Origin: Ruminococcus sp.
Lineage (GTDB): Bacteria > Bacillota > Clostridia > Oscillospirales > Ruminococcaceae
NCBI GenBank assembly: GCA_015066805.1
Contig: SVNP01000004.1
Coordinates: 1-64,000 of the forward strand
Length of the DNA: 64,000 nucleotides
Direction of reading: 5' to 3'
This document shows positions 6,957 to 15,597 of the stretch, in pieces. Positions within the stretch are counted from its first letter, which is position 1; every line of letters starts with the position of its first letter. A program made the position numbers and the translations under genes. A model generated the notes under the pieces. The model saw nothing but the letters and a program-made list of their open reading frames with translations, ran no database searches and was not told the origin of the DNA.

Positions 6957-9317
6957 ATGAAAAAAGCAATGAACTGTTTCGTATCGGTTGCTGTTGCGGG
7001 TGCAATGCTTTTCTGCACGGCAATGAGTGGTGTATCCGCTGCGGAATTGGGCACATATGATGCTGTTGTCAGCATTGTTTATCCGCGGCCCGATGAAGCA
7101 CCGAAGAAGCCTGTGATCACAGAATCGGGGACGGAAATAACATATCTGGGCGGTTTTTGGGAAGAGACAAGCACAGGTTATGCCAAGCTGTATGATCACC
7201 CTGTTTTGACATGGATGATGGAGCTTGAAGGCTTTGAAGGTTATAATGGCTACTTCACTACGTTTACAGATGCGGACAAGTATGATGTATCTGTTCTGGG
7301 TAAGATCGAGAATTACACCGGCTTGGCAAGCAATGAGGGCGCTGCAGACTTTGTGGATGCCGGCACGGGTGAAACCATCGGCACGGGTAATGTACGGGTA
7401 ATATCAGTATCCGCAATGCTGACCATGCTTGGAAGTGCAGCAGAGCTTCCTGACGGACTTACAACGTCTGATGCGCTTGTGATGATCTCGATTAACGGAG
7501 CCTTAATGTGTTCTCCTGAGGGGCATCTTCACGAATCTTCAGGATATGCAGGCGATGATAATCAGCACTGGTATGTATGCGAATGCGGCGTTCCATTAAG
7601 AGGAACCGCTTATGATCACTCCTGCGTTTATACCATTAACGAAACATGGCAGGTTGTTAAAAATGCCACAGAGACAGAAAGCGGACTGTGGGAAAAGAAA
7701 TGCTACTGCGGTCATGTAATGGAATCTGTCATCATTCCGCCGAAAAGTGAACAGACCATCGTTTCCACTTACGAAGAGCTGCAGTCAGCACTTGCAGAAG
7801 GCGGAAAACAGTGGATCACCCTTGATGTTGGCGGATCTACAAAATGGACAGTACAGACGGATATGGAATACAACAATATGCTTGTTCTTGATGATCCTTC
7901 GGCAGATATCGTACTGGATATGAACGGCTGCGGTCTTGCAAGAGAAACAGGCAGATACGACAAGGCACTGTTTGATATTGTGGCAGGTTCTCTGAGAGTC
8001 ATCAGCAAATCGGTGGCAACCCCTACAGACAGCCAAAACAATCTTCATTTTTCCACTGCCGCAAGCGAACCCTGCGTATTCCGTGTGCATGAAGGTGCAT
8101 CGCTGCGTATCACAAATGTTTCTGCCATGTCACCTACGGACGAATTTGCATACAGCTGTCCGTCTGTGATCTCTGAGGGCAATTTGCAGATTGATGGCGG
8201 AAGCTATTATCTCTATGACGACGAATTCACACCTTCGGCAAGTGAGTACGCACTCGCCTCTGTTGTGCTGGATGGCGGTACGGCTGTGATCAACGGCGGT
8301 ACGTTCGACGGCAAGAGCTGTGGCGTGCTGGTAAGAGGTGATACAAAGCTTACCATAAACGATGGCTATTTCAGCAGTTGGAATTATGCACTGTATCAGA
8401 CAGGAAGCGCAAAGGTCATCATCAACGGCGGAATGTTTGGTGAGGATGAAGAACCCATAAGCTTTGGCTTCTATATGGATGACGGCACTGCAAGAATCTA
8501 CAATGGCAGCTTCTACGGAAAAACAGCGGGCGCTTATGCGAAAAGCGGTGATATTCGTATCAGCGGCGGATATTTCAAAATGATGGAAGACACAGGATAT
8601 GGTGCTTTTTCGTTTGATGCAACAGCAGTTGCCGTTAAGATCATCCGCGGCGACTTCAGAGGTGCAAAAGGTATCTCCACCCGTTGGGATCTGTTTAATG
8701 AGTTCACGGAAGAGGAACCAAGCGCATACATCGCTTACGGCTCCACGGCAAAGGATACGGGAAAGACTGTGGATCTTTCCGAGACGGTGACTTATATCGG
8801 AAATGAGTATCTGGTGATAAACACCAATCGGCCTGTTTTTACGCTTTCCCCTGCAGATGTGACCATTTATGAGGGCGGCAGCGCAGTATTTACCGTTGAG
8901 GCCGATGGTGCCGACAGCTATACTTGGTATCTTGCCGATGCCGATGATGACAGCATGCAGCCATTTGACTGGGCGGATGTGGAGATGTACTGCGATGTAT
9001 CGGGTACGGAATCCGATACGCTGACCATTACCAATGCCGGAAGCTGGCTCAATGATAAGATGGTGTATTGTGAGGCTTACAACGGCTCTTACAGCTTATC
9101 CGATCCTGCGGTGATTACGGTGAAAGAGATCGTTGACGGCGATGTGAATGCAGATGGTGTCTTTAATATGGCTGATCTGGTGATGCTGCAAAAGTGGATC
9201 GTCTGCACGGAAGATGCAGCGTTGACCCTTTGGAAAGCAGGCGATATGTATCGGGATGGCAAAATTACCGCATCGGATCTTACGATCATGAAATATGTTC
9301 TGCTGATGCAGAGATAA
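6957..9317 (+). CDS. Secreted beta-helix/Ig-like protein with C-terminal type I dockerin
   Basis: The 786-residue protein has a signal peptide cleaved near residue 28 (SGVSA-AE). A region at about 195-260 carries paired HWYVCECG and KCYCGHV motifs seen in clostridial surface proteins. A right-handed parallel beta-helix-like stretch follows at about 290-600 (repeated INGGTFDG, INGGMFGED, ISGGYFKM). An Ig-like domain lies near 625-715 (LSPADVTIYEGGSAVF). The C-terminus is a two-repeat dockerin (GDVNADGVFNMADLVMLQKW; GDMYRDGKITASDLTIMKYV). The dockerin should attach it to a cohesin in a cellulosome-like complex. No catalytic residues are recognised, so binding or lyase activity is open. AGGAGG precedes the ATG. 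A bidirectional terminator follows. Confidence 0.85.
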   Translation: MKKAMNCFVSVAVAGAMLFCTAMSGVSAAELGTYDAVVSIVYPRPDEAPKKPVITESGTEITYLGGFWEETSTGYAKLYDHPVLTWMMELEGFEGYNGYFTTFTDADKYDVSVLGKIENYTGLASNEGAADFVDAGTGETIGTGNVRVISVSAMLTMLGSAAELPDGLTTSDALVMISINGALMCSPEGHLHESSGYAGDDNQHWYVCECGVPLRGTAYDHSCVYTINETWQVVKNATETESGLWEKKCYCGHVMESVIIPPKSEQTIVSTYEELQSALAEGGKQWITLDVGGSTKWTVQTDMEYNNMLVLDDPSADIVLDMNGCGLARETGRYDKALFDIVAGSLRVISKSVATPTDSQNNLHFSTAASEPCVFRVHEGASLRITNVSAMSPTDEFAYSCPSVISEGNLQIDGGSYYLYDDEFTPSASEYALASVVLDGGTAVINGGTFDGKSCGVLVRGDTKLTINDGYFSSWNYALYQTGSAKVIINGGMFGEDEEPISFGFYMDDGTARIYNGSFYGKTAGAYAKSGDIRISGGYFKMMEDTGYGAFSFDATAVAVKIIRGDFRGAKGISTRWDLFNEFTEEEPSAYIAYGSTAKDTGKTVDLSETVTYIGNEYLVINTNRPVFTLSPADVTIYEGGSAVFTVEADGADSYTWYLADADDDSMQPFDWADVEMYCDVSGTESDTLTITNAGSWLNDKMVYCEAYNGSYSLSDPAVITVKEIVDGDVNADGVFNMADLVMLQKWIVCTEDAALTLWKAGDMYRDGKITASDLTIMKYVLLMQR

Positions 9318-9325
9318 ACGGAAAA

Positions 9326-9366
9326 CAAAACCGCCGCAGTTCCACGAGCTGCAGCGGTTTTGTTGT
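9326..9366. terminator. Bidirectional terminator between convergent genes
   Basis: ACAAAACCGCCGCAG (9326-9340) pairs with CTGCAGCGGTTTTGT (9350-9364) with one mismatch. A- and T-rich flanks on both sides let it serve the dockerin gene and the convergent 10833-9379 gene. Confidence 0.85.
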
Positions 9367-9378
9367 GTTTGGGGGCTT

Positions 9379-10833
9379 TCAGTTGAAGCTGCCGTCCCAT
9401 ACGGGGAGATCGGCAAGATAGCGGCTTTCCACGGCGGGAACGTAGAATGCACCGTATTCCTTCAGGCCTTCGAGGCGGCTGCCCTCTGCATAATATGCAT
9501 CTGAAAGCTCTACATAGAAGCGATAATAGGGCTGATAGTATGCATCACGTGTGCCCAGCCGATAGATCAGCTCGGTTTTGCCGATGGCTTCGGGGGTGAT
9601 TTCGCCGTTGACCAGGTAATCGGCAGGGACCGAGGAAATATAACTGCCCTTTAACAGAAGCTGTGTTGCCTCCTGTGCATCAATAATGGGATACTCGCCC
9701 ACGTTTTCCGCGGCGGCAAGCGGATTGTCCAGCCGGATGATCATCAGAGCGTTTCGTCCACCGGGGCAGAATTCAACCTTAGTAAAATTGTAGCTTAAGA
9801 TGTCCTGTTTGTAGTCCTCACATTTGTTATAGATATAATAGCTGCGATTCCGGCTGCCATAAATGTTTCGGTCTGCATAGCTGTATGGGGCCGGGCTTTC
9901 AAACTGTAAAAGACCGCGGAATACACCTGCCAGATAATCCAGAGCTGTTGCGGCCTGCTCCCCGGTGGTTTTTGAACCGGTGAAGCTGTATGCCTTGGGC
10001 AAAGCCATGTTTCGGGTGACAAATTTCACTGCCATCTGCCCATCACCGAATACCCGGATGGAAATGGTACCGGTGTTGTATTTGCTGCCATCGCATATAG
10101 TTTCCACACAATAGGGCAGATCAGCAAGCTCTGCGGGCAAATGGGGGGAAAGATCACCGATCCGTTCCACGGTTGTGCTTTGGATGGCAAGATCCATAGC
10201 ATAAGCAGCATCGGCGGCCATTTGTTCCATCTGCTGTTGCGTTAAATATACGGAAAGAGTGCAGTCATCCCGCAGAGAAAGATTTTTGTAAACGGGCAGC
10301 GTGGCAAGGGGGACATCGGGAGACCATGGGTTGATGGTGTCAAGCTCCGCAATATCATACGCCAGATATCCCTCAAAGCCCATGTCGCCAAAAATGATAT
10401 CCGAAGCGATCGGTGCAAGCTCTGTGTTTTTGGCTTGTATGTCACTGATGGGCGGATAGATCCTATGTTCCGCCAACAGTTGGGCAAAGGCTTCATCGCT
10501 GATGGGGGGGATGGGTGGCACATCGGTGGTAATGGGCTCTGTATGGCTGTTTTCGGGCTTGGAGGTTTCATCGGGGCGGCTGTCTTCCATGCTGCTTTGT
10601 TCTGCGGCAGAAGATTCTGTGGGGGATTGGGGCGGGAGCTTTGGCGGGTTCATGGCTCCCTTCAGGGCAAATGCTCCAATGAGAACAGCAGCACAGGCCC
10701 CCGATGCAATGGCGATTTTTTTTCTGCCGGAAAAGGTGCGTACGGGCTTGGTATTCGGTTGCTCCACAGGATCGGGAACGTATTGTTCATCTACTTCACC
10801 GATGATCTGCAATAGTTTTTCGTTATCCTTCAT
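9379..10833 (-). CDS. Membrane-anchored putative anti-sigma factor/regulatory partner of the ECF sigma
   Basis: The 484-residue protein has a short cytoplasmic N-terminus of about 37 residues and one membrane segment near 38-60 (IAIASGACAAVLIGAFALKG). A Pro/Ser/Glu-rich linker follows, then a large extracytoplasmic region of unknown fold. This is the layout of clostridial anti-sigma factors. Its start overlaps the stop of the ECF sigma gene (ATGA, 10830-10833), so translation is coupled. The cytoplasmic part would hold the sigma factor and the outer part would sense the signal. No ZAS (HxxxCxxC) motif is present. The anti-sigma role rests mainly on topology and coupling. Confidence 0.7.
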   Translation of the reverse strand: MKDNEKLLQIIGEVDEQYVPDPVEQPNTKPVRTFSGRKKIAIASGACAAVLIGAFALKGAMNPPKLPPQSPTESSAAEQSSMEDSRPDETSKPENSHTEPITTDVPPIPPISDEAFAQLLAEHRIYPPISDIQAKNTELAPIASDIIFGDMGFEGYLAYDIAELDTINPWSPDVPLATLPVYKNLSLRDDCTLSVYLTQQQMEQMAADAAYAMDLAIQSTTVERIGDLSPHLPAELADLPYCVETICDGSKYNTGTISIRVFGDGQMAVKFVTRNMALPKAYSFTGSKTTGEQAATALDYLAGVFRGLLQFESPAPYSYADRNIYGSRNRSYYIYNKCEDYKQDILSYNFTKVEFCPGGRNALMIIRLDNPLAAAENVGEYPIIDAQEATQLLLKGSYISSVPADYLVNGEITPEAIGKTELIYRLGTRDAYYQPYYRFYVELSDAYYAEGSRLEGLKEYGAFYVPAVESRYLADLPVWDGSFN

Positions 10834-11381
10834 ATCTCAATATCCTCCTTTTGTAAATGGGCTTTCAGTTGCTTTCCGGTGCGCTGCAGCGACATTTTTA
10901 CGGCACCCTCGCTGATGCCGCAAAGCCTTGCGACCTCTTTGATGGGATACATATGCCAGTAGCGCAGCATAAAAATCCGTGCGGTCTGGGGCTTCAGTGC
11001 ATCCAGAAAGCTTTGCAGCGCTTCCTTTAATGCCAGATCGTCCGGTAAATTCTGCTGCGTGCCCACATACTCTGCAAGCTCGTCCAGACAAAGGATGATC
11101 TGTCCGCCGCCGTATTTTTCGCTTTGTGACCTGCGCCAGCGGTCAATGGCAAGATTGCGTGTGATCCTGCCCAGAAACACTGCCAGCCGCTTGGGTCTGC
11201 TTGGGGGAATGGCATTCCATGCCCGCAGCCATGTATCATTGACGCATTCTTCGGCATCCTGCGGAGAATGCAGAATGTTTTGCGCTATGGTACGACAATA
11301 TCGGCTGTACTTTTTTTCGGATTCCCCAATGGCTTCCTCGGAACGTTCCCAATATAATTCCAGAATTTGTTCGTCTTCCAC
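10830..11381 (-). CDS. ECF-type RNA polymerase sigma factor
   Basis: 183 residues, normal for an ECF sigma. Region 2 is seen at about 10-85 (AEECVNDTWLRAWNAIPP, FLGRITRNLAIDRWRR) and region 4 at about 118-175 (FLDALKPQTARIFMLRYWH, IKEVARLCGISEGAVKMSLQ). It should direct RNA polymerase to promoters of a stress or envelope regulon, under control of the co-translated membrane protein. GTTAC-N17-CGTCT, an ECF-like promoter, lies 40-70 bases upstream and suggests self-activation. A separate sigma-A promoter lies further up. Confidence 0.95.
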   Translation of the reverse strand: MEDEQILELYWERSEEAIGESEKKYSRYCRTIAQNILHSPQDAEECVNDTWLRAWNAIPPSRPKRLAVFLGRITRNLAIDRWRRSQSEKYGGGQIILCLDELAEYVGTQQNLPDDLALKEALQSFLDALKPQTARIFMLRYWHMYPIKEVARLCGISEGAVKMSLQRTGKQLKAHLQKEDIEI

Positions 11382-11421
11382 GTTGTCCTCCTTTGCTATG
11401 AAAAAGGCCTTTCACTTTTAC

Positions 11422-11449
11422 AGACGAAGTGGCGTGGAAAAAAGTAACA
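11422..11449 (-). promoter_or_regulatory. ECF-type promoter, possibly autoregulatory
   Basis: Read on the minus strand, TGTTAC (11449-11444) is followed by 17 bases, a T-rich tract among them, and then CGTCT (11426-11422). This resembles the AAC/CGTC class of ECF promoters, and lies 40 bases upstream of the sigma gene. Assignment to this sigma factor is inference. Confidence 0.5.
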
Positions 11450-11492
11450 GGATGCATCGGTTCTTTTGAGATAAGGAGAGGATATTGTTTTC

Positions 11493-11522
11493 ATTATACA
11501 GCGTCTGCGGTGGTTGCGTCAA
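11493..11522 (-). promoter_or_regulatory. Sigma-A promoter of the ECF sigma operon
   Basis: On the minus strand, TTGACG (11522-11517), 18-base spacer, TATAAT (11498-11493). It points toward the sigma factor gene and would give basal expression. Confidence 0.7.
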
Positions 11523-11546
11523 GAGGGATCTGACAGAAAATATCCC

Positions 11547-11599
11547 TTGCAATCGCAACAGGAATATAGTATAATAGAGGCAGCCGAGAGAGGCGGCTG
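11547..11599 (+). promoter_or_regulatory. Sigma-A promoter and short leader hairpin of the GH18 gene
   Basis: TTGCAA (11547-11552), 17-base spacer, TATAAT (11570-11575). The transcript start would lie just before a small hairpin, CAGCCG (11581-11586)/CGGCTG (11594-11599), 26 bases before the ATG. Confidence 0.75.
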
Positions 11600-11624
11600 A
11601 TTTGTAAAACAAGGGGGATCACAT

Positions 11625-13151
11625 ATGAACCACAAAAGGTCATTCGGCGGGATTCTGGCGGCTGTTGTTTTGCTGAGCTTCAGCTCGGCGGTGAATGCTG
11701 CCGAAACAACGATACATCTGTATACGGGTACGGCTTCTGCAGAGGCATGGACCTGCCCCATTACCCTGCCTGTGACAGACAGAAGCATTTATGCCGCGGG
11801 AAATACCATCGCCATACAATGCGAGACCGAGGCTGCACCCTATTTTGTGCTGACTTCCAACAGCGGCGGCGAAAGCTGGGCGCAGGTTTTGCCCGATGGT
11901 GCGGAGGGCGATCGGTATTACTACTCCTATGATGCTATGACGGCGGCATTCGGTACGGATTTTTCGCTGCTGGATTATATCTCCGTTATGGCAGCCGATG
12001 CTCCCGTTACCGTTTATGCTGTGGATATGCTTGTGGGAAACGCTTCGGAGGATCCTTTGCCTGAGGAGCCTGTACAGCACACCGCACGGGTGGTGGGATA
12101 TCTGCCCGATTGGTCGTATCAGGCATACGGCACGTTGGATTTTTCTGCACTGACTCACCTGAATATTGCTTTTTGCAATCCTGACACGGAGGGGGAGCTT
12201 TCCTGCCGGATACCGGACAACGAAATGCGGAATATTGTAAACAAGGCTCATGCGGCTGATGTGAAGGTAATGGCTGCACTGGGCGGAGGAGGAGGCTGCG
12301 ACGGCTATCTGCCGCTGCTGGATACCCCAGAGGAAATGGCTGCATTCAATGAAAAAATCATGGCATTTTGTGAAGCTTACGAGTTGGATGGTATTGATCT
12401 GGATATTGAACTGGGGGCTGCTCATGGCATTTGGGAGCATTATGCGGACTGGGTGGTATCTTTGCGGAAACTATGCGATGAACGAGGCTATGAGATGTCT
12501 ACCGCTACGGCACAATGGGTGGCTGTTCATGTAACGGCAGATACTTTTTCTTTGTTTGATTTCATCAATGTAATGGCTTATGACAACGATGCCGATGAAA
12601 GCTCCCATGCCGATATGGAATTTGCCCAAAGCTCGCTGCAATATTTCAATGTGCAGAAGAAAATTCCCAAGGAAAAGCTGGTGCTGGGCGTTCCTTTTTA
12701 CGGCAGGGGCTATACTGCCGACGGTGCGCTGGATTGGAATTCCTATGTGGCGTTTTCGCAGTTGATCGCTTCGGATACTGCCAACTATAACAGGGATGCG
12801 TATAATGGCGTTGCTTATAACGGTGCGCCCACGATGCGTGAAAAATGCGCTCTGGCAAAGGAATACGGCGGTATTATGATCTGGGAGGTATCACAGGATG
12901 CGGCAGGGGAGTATTCTCTGCTGGCGGTCATGAAAGACGAGCTGACCGTTGCGGCGGTTCGGGGCGATGTGAATGCAGACGGTGTGCTTTCCATGGCAGA
13001 TGCCGTTGCATTGCAGAAATGGCTGCTGCTACTGCCCGATAGTGCTCTGCCGCAGTGGCGGGCAGGGGATCTTTGTGCAGATGGCAAGCTGGATGCGGCT
13101 GATCTGAGCCTGCTGAAACGGGAGGTTTTACAACTGAGAAACGCTGCTTAG
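11625..13151 (+). CDS. Secreted GH18 glycoside hydrolase with type I dockerin
   Basis: The 508-residue protein has a signal peptide cleaved near residue 26 (SAVNA-AE). A beta-rich N-terminal module lies at about 27-140, and a GH18 TIM barrel at about 155-430. The barrel carries DGIDLDIE, with catalytic acid Glu262 in the DxxDxDxE motif (Ile instead of the common Trp before Glu), and the end-of-barrel GIMIWEVSQD. The dockerin at about 447-505 has two calcium repeats (GDVNADGVLSMADAVALQKW; GDLCADGKLDAADLSLLKRE). GH18 members cleave chitin, peptidoglycan-like or N-glycan chitobiose bonds by substrate-assisted catalysis; which substrate applies here is not decided. AAGGGGGA precedes the ATG. A GH26 gene follows after 39 bases, probably in the same transcript. 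Confidence 0.9.
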   Translation: MNHKRSFGGILAAVVLLSFSSAVNAAETTIHLYTGTASAEAWTCPITLPVTDRSIYAAGNTIAIQCETEAAPYFVLTSNSGGESWAQVLPDGAEGDRYYYSYDAMTAAFGTDFSLLDYISVMAADAPVTVYAVDMLVGNASEDPLPEEPVQHTARVVGYLPDWSYQAYGTLDFSALTHLNIAFCNPDTEGELSCRIPDNEMRNIVNKAHAADVKVMAALGGGGGCDGYLPLLDTPEEMAAFNEKIMAFCEAYELDGIDLDIELGAAHGIWEHYADWVVSLRKLCDERGYEMSTATAQWVAVHVTADTFSLFDFINVMAYDNDADESSHADMEFAQSSLQYFNVQKKIPKEKLVLGVPFYGRGYTADGALDWNSYVAFSQLIASDTANYNRDAYNGVAYNGAPTMREKCALAKEYGGIMIWEVSQDAAGEYSLLAVMKDELTVAAVRGDVNADGVLSMADAVALQKWLLLLPDSALPQWRAGDLCADGKLDAADLSLLKREVLQLRNAA

Positions 13152-13190
13152 TCAACCGGCGGTATCTGATACATGAAAGGAGAGAGAAGG

Positions 13191-14159
13191 ATGTACCCGA
13201 AATCCGATATACCTACCAACGCCAATGCTCTGCCCTGTGTCAGAACTGTGATGCAGTATTTTGCCCGCATCAGTGGTGAAAAGATCATAACAGGGCAGCA
13301 TACCCAGAGCATGGCGCAGGAAGAACTGCACTACATTGAACAGGTTACCGGCAAGCAGCCTGCTTTGCTTGGTTTTGAGCTGCTTTCCTATTCGCCTAAC
13401 ATCAATTATGGGGATACGGATGATGCTTGTATGGAGGAAGTACAGGCCAATTACGGTACTCTGAAACGGGCGTGGGAATGGGCTGCTCAAAAGGGACTGA
13501 TCACCTTTACATGGCACTGGTTTTCGCCGCTGGGCGGACGTTCCAAATCCTTTTTTACCAAGAACACGACGTTTGACGCTGAAAGAGCCGTAACAGAGGG
13601 TACCGAAGAACATCGGGCACTGCTTGCCGATATGGATATGATGGCAGGTCTGCTGCGCCCCTTTTGTCAACAGCAGATTCCCATTTTATGGCGGCCTTTT
13701 CACGAGGGGGACGGTGACTGGTTCTGGTGGGGCGCCAAGGGTGCGGAGCCGCTGAAAAAGCTCTGGCGGATGATGTATCATCGCTATACCGAGGTGCATC
13801 GGCTGGATCATCTGATCTGGGTGTGGAATTCTCCCGTGCCGGAATGCTATCCCGGTGATGATGTGGTGGATATGATCTCCAGAGATATGTATCCCCCTGC
13901 CCATATCCATACAAGCCAAAGTGAGATGTATCATCAGTTGGTGGGTATTACGCCACAGCCGAAAATCGCCCTGATCGGTGAAACAGGCACCTTGCCATCC
14001 GCAAAGGCTGTTGCGGAAGAAAAGATCGGGTGGGCTAGCTATATGACATGGTCCCATGAATTCTGCATCGGAGAAGCATATACCACTAAGGAAGCTCTGC
14101 GGGAGATGTACCACAGCCCCTATGCCGTTACCAAAGAGGAGCTGCCTGTGCTGTACTGA
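13191..14159 (+). CDS. GH26 family beta-mannanase-like glycoside hydrolase, no signal peptide
   Basis: The ATG at 13191 is preferred to one at 13173 because AAAGGAG (13176-13182) precedes it at 8 bases. The 322-residue protein is a single GH26 barrel: ITGQHTQSM near the start, the general acid in WRPFHEGDGDWFWW (Glu172) and the nucleophile in IALIGETGTLPS (Glu264). It should hydrolyse beta-1,4-mannan or manno-oligosaccharides. It lacks a signal peptide and dockerin, so it probably works in the cytosol on imported oligosaccharides, in contrast to the secreted GH18 enzyme 39 bases upstream. A terminator follows at 14195-14226. Confidence 0.9.
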   Translation: MYPKSDIPTNANALPCVRTVMQYFARISGEKIITGQHTQSMAQEELHYIEQVTGKQPALLGFELLSYSPNINYGDTDDACMEEVQANYGTLKRAWEWAAQKGLITFTWHWFSPLGGRSKSFFTKNTTFDAERAVTEGTEEHRALLADMDMMAGLLRPFCQQQIPILWRPFHEGDGDWFWWGAKGAEPLKKLWRMMYHRYTEVHRLDHLIWVWNSPVPECYPGDDVVDMISRDMYPPAHIHTSQSEMYHQLVGITPQPKIALIGETGTLPSAKAVAEEKIGWASYMTWSHEFCIGEAYTTKEALREMYHSPYAVTKEELPVLY

Positions 14160-14194
14160 ATAACGATCACCAATCATCTATAACCGAACCCATC

Positions 14195-14226
14195 AAGTCC
14201 ACTTCGCAATGAGGTGGACTTTTTTC
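14195..14226 (+). terminator. Rho-independent terminator after GH18-GH26
   Basis: AAGTCCACTTC (14195-14205) pairs with GAGGTGGACTT (14211-14221) and runs into TTTTTT. Confidence 0.9.
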
Positions 14227-14248
14227 TGTCAAAAATCTCTTTACCCTA

Positions 14249-14277
14249 TTGACAAAGCCCGGAATGTATGCTATACT
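14249..14277 (+). promoter_or_regulatory. Consensus sigma-A promoter of the YtrA-type operon
   Basis: TTGACA (14249-14254), 17-base spacer, TATACT (14272-14277). It is one of the closest consensus matches in the window and is followed immediately by the operator palindrome. Confidence 0.9.
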
Positions 14278-14315
14278 CTAGGTAGTATAGTGATATATAC
14301 CACTATACTACCTAG
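14278..14315. promoter_or_regulatory. 38-bp operator palindrome for the GntR/YtrA-type repressor
   Basis: CTAGGTAGTATAGTG (14278-14292) and its exact reverse complement CACTATACTACCTAG (14301-14315) flank an 8-base centre that is itself palindromic at TATATA, leaving one mismatched pair in 38 bp. It starts one base after the -10 box and covers the transcript start, the usual place for a GntR-family autorepressor operator. Confidence 0.85.
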
Positions 14316-14347
14316 CGGATAAACAGCACATTACCAAGGAGGATCCT

Positions 14348-14719
14348 ATGGAGCTGACGACCAACAGCGACAAGCTGATCTATCTGCGGCTGAAGGAATG
14401 GGTGGAGGATGCCATTCTTGCAGGCACTTTTCCGGAGGATTCGCAGATTCCCTCCGTGGCAGAGCTTTCGGTCAGTTTTAAGATGAATCACATTACGGTG
14501 CTGAAAAGCATCAATTTGTTATCCGATGAGGGAGTCCTGTATAAAAAACGAGGCATCGGCACTTTTGTCAGTGCAGGTGCCAAGGAACAGATCCGTGAGC
14601 AGCGATACGGCGGGTTTTATCGCAAGTACGTTGCAGAAATGATCAGGGAAGCAAAAAAACTGGGCATCTCCAAGGATGCGCTGCTGCAAATGGCAGAGAA
14701 AGGATATGACGATGAGTAA
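14348..14719 (+). CDS. GntR family (YtrA subfamily) transcriptional regulator
   Basis: The 123-residue protein has an N-terminal winged helix-turn-helix of GntR type at about 8-75 (IYLRLKEWVEDAILAGTFPE, QIPSVAELSVSFKMNHITV, GVLYKKRGIGTFV). The C-terminus is only about 45 residues and helical. That short tail, without an effector domain, is typical of the YtrA subfamily, which usually represses its own ABC transporter operon. It overlaps the ATPase gene. The promoter and a near-perfect palindrome lie directly upstream. AGGAGG precedes the ATG. Confidence 0.95.
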   Translation: MELTTNSDKLIYLRLKEWVEDAILAGTFPEDSQIPSVAELSVSFKMNHITVLKSINLLSDEGVLYKKRGIGTFVSAGAKEQIREQRYGGFYRKYVAEMIREAKKLGISKDALLQMAEKGYDDE

Positions 14720-15584
14720 GCTTTCGGTTATGAATGTTGCCAAGCGTTTTGGCAGAAAAAAGGTGCTGGAGCGCGTGGATCTGGAGCTTGAAACCGGTCA
14801 CTGCTATGCTCTGCTGGGCAGAAACGGTGCGGGCAAATCTACCTTGCTGCAGATCATTCTTCAGAATTGCTCCTATCAAAGTGGCAAAATTCTGCTGGAT
14901 GGACGGCCCGTCCGCAACGATGACCGCCAGATGCGGAGAATGTTCTGTATGAGTGACCGTGCGGTTTATCCTGCGGATTTTCGTTTGAAAACCATTTTCG
15001 CTATGACCAAGGCCATGTATCCCGGCTTTGATCTGCCCTATGCACAGCAGCTTGCTGCCCGTTGGGGCTTGGATACGAATATGCGTGTGGGCAGACTTTC
15101 CACCGGCTACAATACGCTGTATAAGGTGATCCTTGCGCTGGCTTCCAATGCGGAATTTGTTTTTTTTGATGAGCCTGTGCTGGGCATTGACGTGAATCAG
15201 CGTGAGGCGGTTTATCGGGAGCTGGCAGGCAGATTTGCTCAGACCGATGCCTGCTTTGTGATCTCTACCCATCTGATCGAGGAAATGCAGAATCTTGCTG
15301 ATCGTGTGATCATTCTCCATGAGGGCAGGATCATGATGGCAGCGGACACCGATGAGCTGCTGGACGGATACATTACCGTCAGCGGCCCAGCCGAAGCAGT
15401 GGAACGATTTGCAGCCGATCATACAGTGCTGCATACCGAGAACATGAGTGTATTCCGCACAGTATTGGTCAAGGGCAGCTCCGATATGGTGCCTGAGGGT
15501 CTGCACTGTGAAAGCGGAGATCTGCAGAAGCTGTTTTATTGTCTGACAGGCGGTGCACCCGATGGTGCGGAAGAAAGCCGATGA
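14712..15584 (+). CDS. ABC transporter ATP-binding protein of the YtrB/BcrA type
   Basis: The ATG at 14712 is favoured over those at 14676 and 14706 by GAGAAAGGA about 7 bases upstream; it overlaps the regulator gene by 8 bases. The 290-residue protein has Walker A GRNGAGKST (36-44), Walker B FVFFDEP (149-155) and switch His in ISTHLIEE. The signature loop reads LSTGYNTLYKV rather than LSGGQ, as in some YtrA-linked ATPases. The last 70 residues are an extra domain. It should power the two membrane proteins encoded next. Substrate unknown; cell-wall antibiotics are the usual theme for this family. Confidence 0.9.
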   Translation: MSKLSVMNVAKRFGRKKVLERVDLELETGHCYALLGRNGAGKSTLLQIILQNCSYQSGKILLDGRPVRNDDRQMRRMFCMSDRAVYPADFRLKTIFAMTKAMYPGFDLPYAQQLAARWGLDTNMRVGRLSTGYNTLYKVILALASNAEFVFFDEPVLGIDVNQREAVYRELAGRFAQTDACFVISTHLIEEMQNLADRVIILHEGRIMMAADTDELLDGYITVSGPAEAVERFAADHTVLHTENMSVFRTVLVKGSSDMVPEGLHCESGDLQKLFYCLTGGAPDGAEESR

Positions 15585-15597
15585 AAGGATCGCAATT

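Noticed and set aside
13173-13190. Longer start for the GH26 gene
   Set aside because: The extra six codons contain the ribosome site for the ATG at 13191 and add no signal peptide.
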